A DNA stretch of 64,000 bases, from assembly GCA_030068145.1 (NCBI GenBank), contig JAPJBO010000441.1, positions 1 through 64,000 on the forward strand, written 5' to 3'. Origin of the DNA: Diplonema papillatum. Taxonomy: Eukaryota; Euglenozoa; Diplonemea; Diplonemida; Diplonemidae. The notes under the pieces are model-generated. The model saw only the letters and a program-made list of their open reading frames with translations. It had not been told where the DNA came from and searched no databases. Below are positions 62,681 through 64,000 of the stretch, in pieces. Position 1 is the first letter of the stretch; the number at the start of each line of letters is the position of its first letter. Position numbers and translations under genes: made by a program.

Positions 62681-63296
62681 TGCTGTCGTCGTGGGAGGAA
62701 GGAGAAGAAGGTCGAATCGACACCAAATCTGCACGCCCGTACGGGGATCGTCGGAAACACAAGAAATCGTCCGAGTTCGAACCCAGCCCGGTCCCCAATT
62801 TCTCCGAGATGGGACAACCCCTTGTCAATGGACATTGCGCGCCGGCTCGGCCGGTTGGCCGTGGCGCTGGCACGCTTCGTCGTTCTGCTGCGGATAGAAG
62901 AGTGTGTCCCATCTCTATTCATGGTAACCACTGCATATAAAAGGTGTCACGGGACAAGCCGGCAGCCGCCGCTTAACGGCTTCATGTGCATGCTGATCAC
63001 ATAAAGGTTCTCAATGCTTACCGGCTTCGTCACGTGGGCGGCCCTGGTATTGCCCCCCCTCAGGTGACACCACTGTTTATCTTTAACCATGCATCAACTC
63101 TCTTCTAGCCTAGCCGAGGCATCTCCAGCGCTGCTACCTCCGTTTTACGTGCGGAACCGTCATCTTTCTTACGTGCGAGCCCGAGGCTTCGTTCGAACTT
63201 AGGAGTTTACCGCTTCCATCCAAGCAAAAGGCAACTAACACGGAGCCACCGGTGTCCGAACGCTCTGCAGGAAGAATCTCCAGGGTAGGGTAGGGT
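62681..63296. other. Intergenic stretch
   Basis: Three overlapping small frames over 62628-63004 with no domain. The phrase GGTGTCACGGGACAAGCCGGCAG near 62941 resembles 52175-52195. No gene called. Confidence 0.35.
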
Positions 63297-63605
63297 CAGG
63301 GCTTACGCTCCGTTTTCGGTCTCAGAGAAAATACGTGTGGTCCACGTGTGGGCGCTTAAGGTTCGAGGGGGAAAAAAGAACCTTTCCCCTCATGTGCGAC
63401 GGCAAAAGAAATAGCGTCGCTACTGGACTTGGCGACACCTGGGCTGTGCGGCCTTGACCGCTAGTGGGCCTAGACTCCCCTGCATGTGGACCACTAAGTC
63501 AAAATCCACATGTGGTACCTGTGGATCCACACGTGGGGGGAACAAAATCCAAAAAGAATTAACGTGTGGAAATCCACACGTTCCACACGTGGAGCGTAAG
63601 CCCTG
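63297..63605. mobile_element. hAT-like miniature element with perfect 8-bp target duplication
   Basis: CAGGGCTTACGCTCC at 63297-63311 and its exact complement at 63591-63605. GGTAGGGT flanks both ends (63289-63296 and 63606-63613). The interior is rich in CACGTGTGG and TCCACACGT palindromes. 309 bp, no transposase. Confidence 0.9.
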
Positions 63606-64000
63606 GGTAGGGTAGGGGGGGCGGGTACACGCCCCTCCCACCGAAGACCAGGAGCGCGCGTGCAGCATTTACAGGCTTACCGCGCCGTCCTACCCACAGC
63701 AAACGATTGAAAAAGGAAAAAGAAAATACTAAACTTAACTTGCGGACATCATGTGACGGTAGTTAATTCGAGAAAGACTAGCGTGTGCCTGTGAGAGGCC
63801 AAGATTCGTTTTGCGCCATTTCTTTGCGAATCTTTCAAATTGTGCCCCCATCGGGTTCACTCCTTGACGTAGGGAGCCCTCTTCTCTGAGTATGACCCGA
63901 AACGTGCCCTAATAATCCACTTTCCATAATGACCCCCCCACCGCCCGTCCCTCCTCCCCTCTCCCGTCTGCACGTGGTTAACCCTTAAACCGTGAATAAA
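63606..64000. other. Window end, no feature recognised
   Basis: No ORF with a domain and no repeat matched within the window. Confidence 0.4.

Noticed and set aside
63286..63300. Telomere-like TAGGG repeats
   Set aside because: Only two units per side, explained by the target duplication of the hAT-like element.

Overview
The window looks like nuclear DNA of a repeat-rich unicellular eukaryote, probably a microalga or alveolate/stramenopile-type protist. The reasons are GC-rich exons set in long introns (1.3-7.7 kb) with GT-AG (once apparently GC-AG) junctions, CT-rich leaders, a non-LTR retrotransposon, many small inverted-repeat elements, and no operons, Shine-Dalgarno starts or rRNA/tRNA genes. 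I cannot name the species.

Layout. 0-4.7 kb: a nearly intact LINE, with the tail of ORF1 and a full endonuclease/reverse transcriptase ORF2 that opens with a 2A-like motif. 4.9-10.4 kb: the last two exons of gene A, a nuclear-looking, Ala-rich helical protein. 10.7-16.3 kb: a 67-bp minisatellite and inverted-repeat elements. 16.5-21.5 kb: gene B, a kinase-like single-exon gene of the APH/CHK fold, with a damaged copy of its 5' end before it and a ladder of damaged copies of its 3' end after it. 21.5-33 kb: a repeat sea with two hAT-like miniature elements and a small possible exon at 29 kb. 33.2-49.9 kb: gene D, which I assemble from six phase-0 exons into a 497-residue protein with a mitochondrial-type presequence, a long coiled coil and two hydrophobic segments. 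Its introns hold satellites, a foldback element and exon fragments. 50-55 kb: simple repeats, duplications and a head-to-head ankyrin relic. 55.5-58.1 kb: first exon of gene C, a Pro/Tyr/Gln/His-rich protein with a PAM2-like motif. 58.1-64 kb: its intron or downstream flank, with an RNase H relic, a poly(A)-tailed retrocopy-like block and a hAT-like element with a perfect 8-bp target duplication.

The genes show no common pathway. What unites the window is its architecture: damaged copies of exon edges sit close to at least five exon boundaries, and several insertions can be dated against an 'empty' paralogous copy within the same window. The intron-exon models are hand-built from frame continuity and splice-site consensus and have no transcript support.
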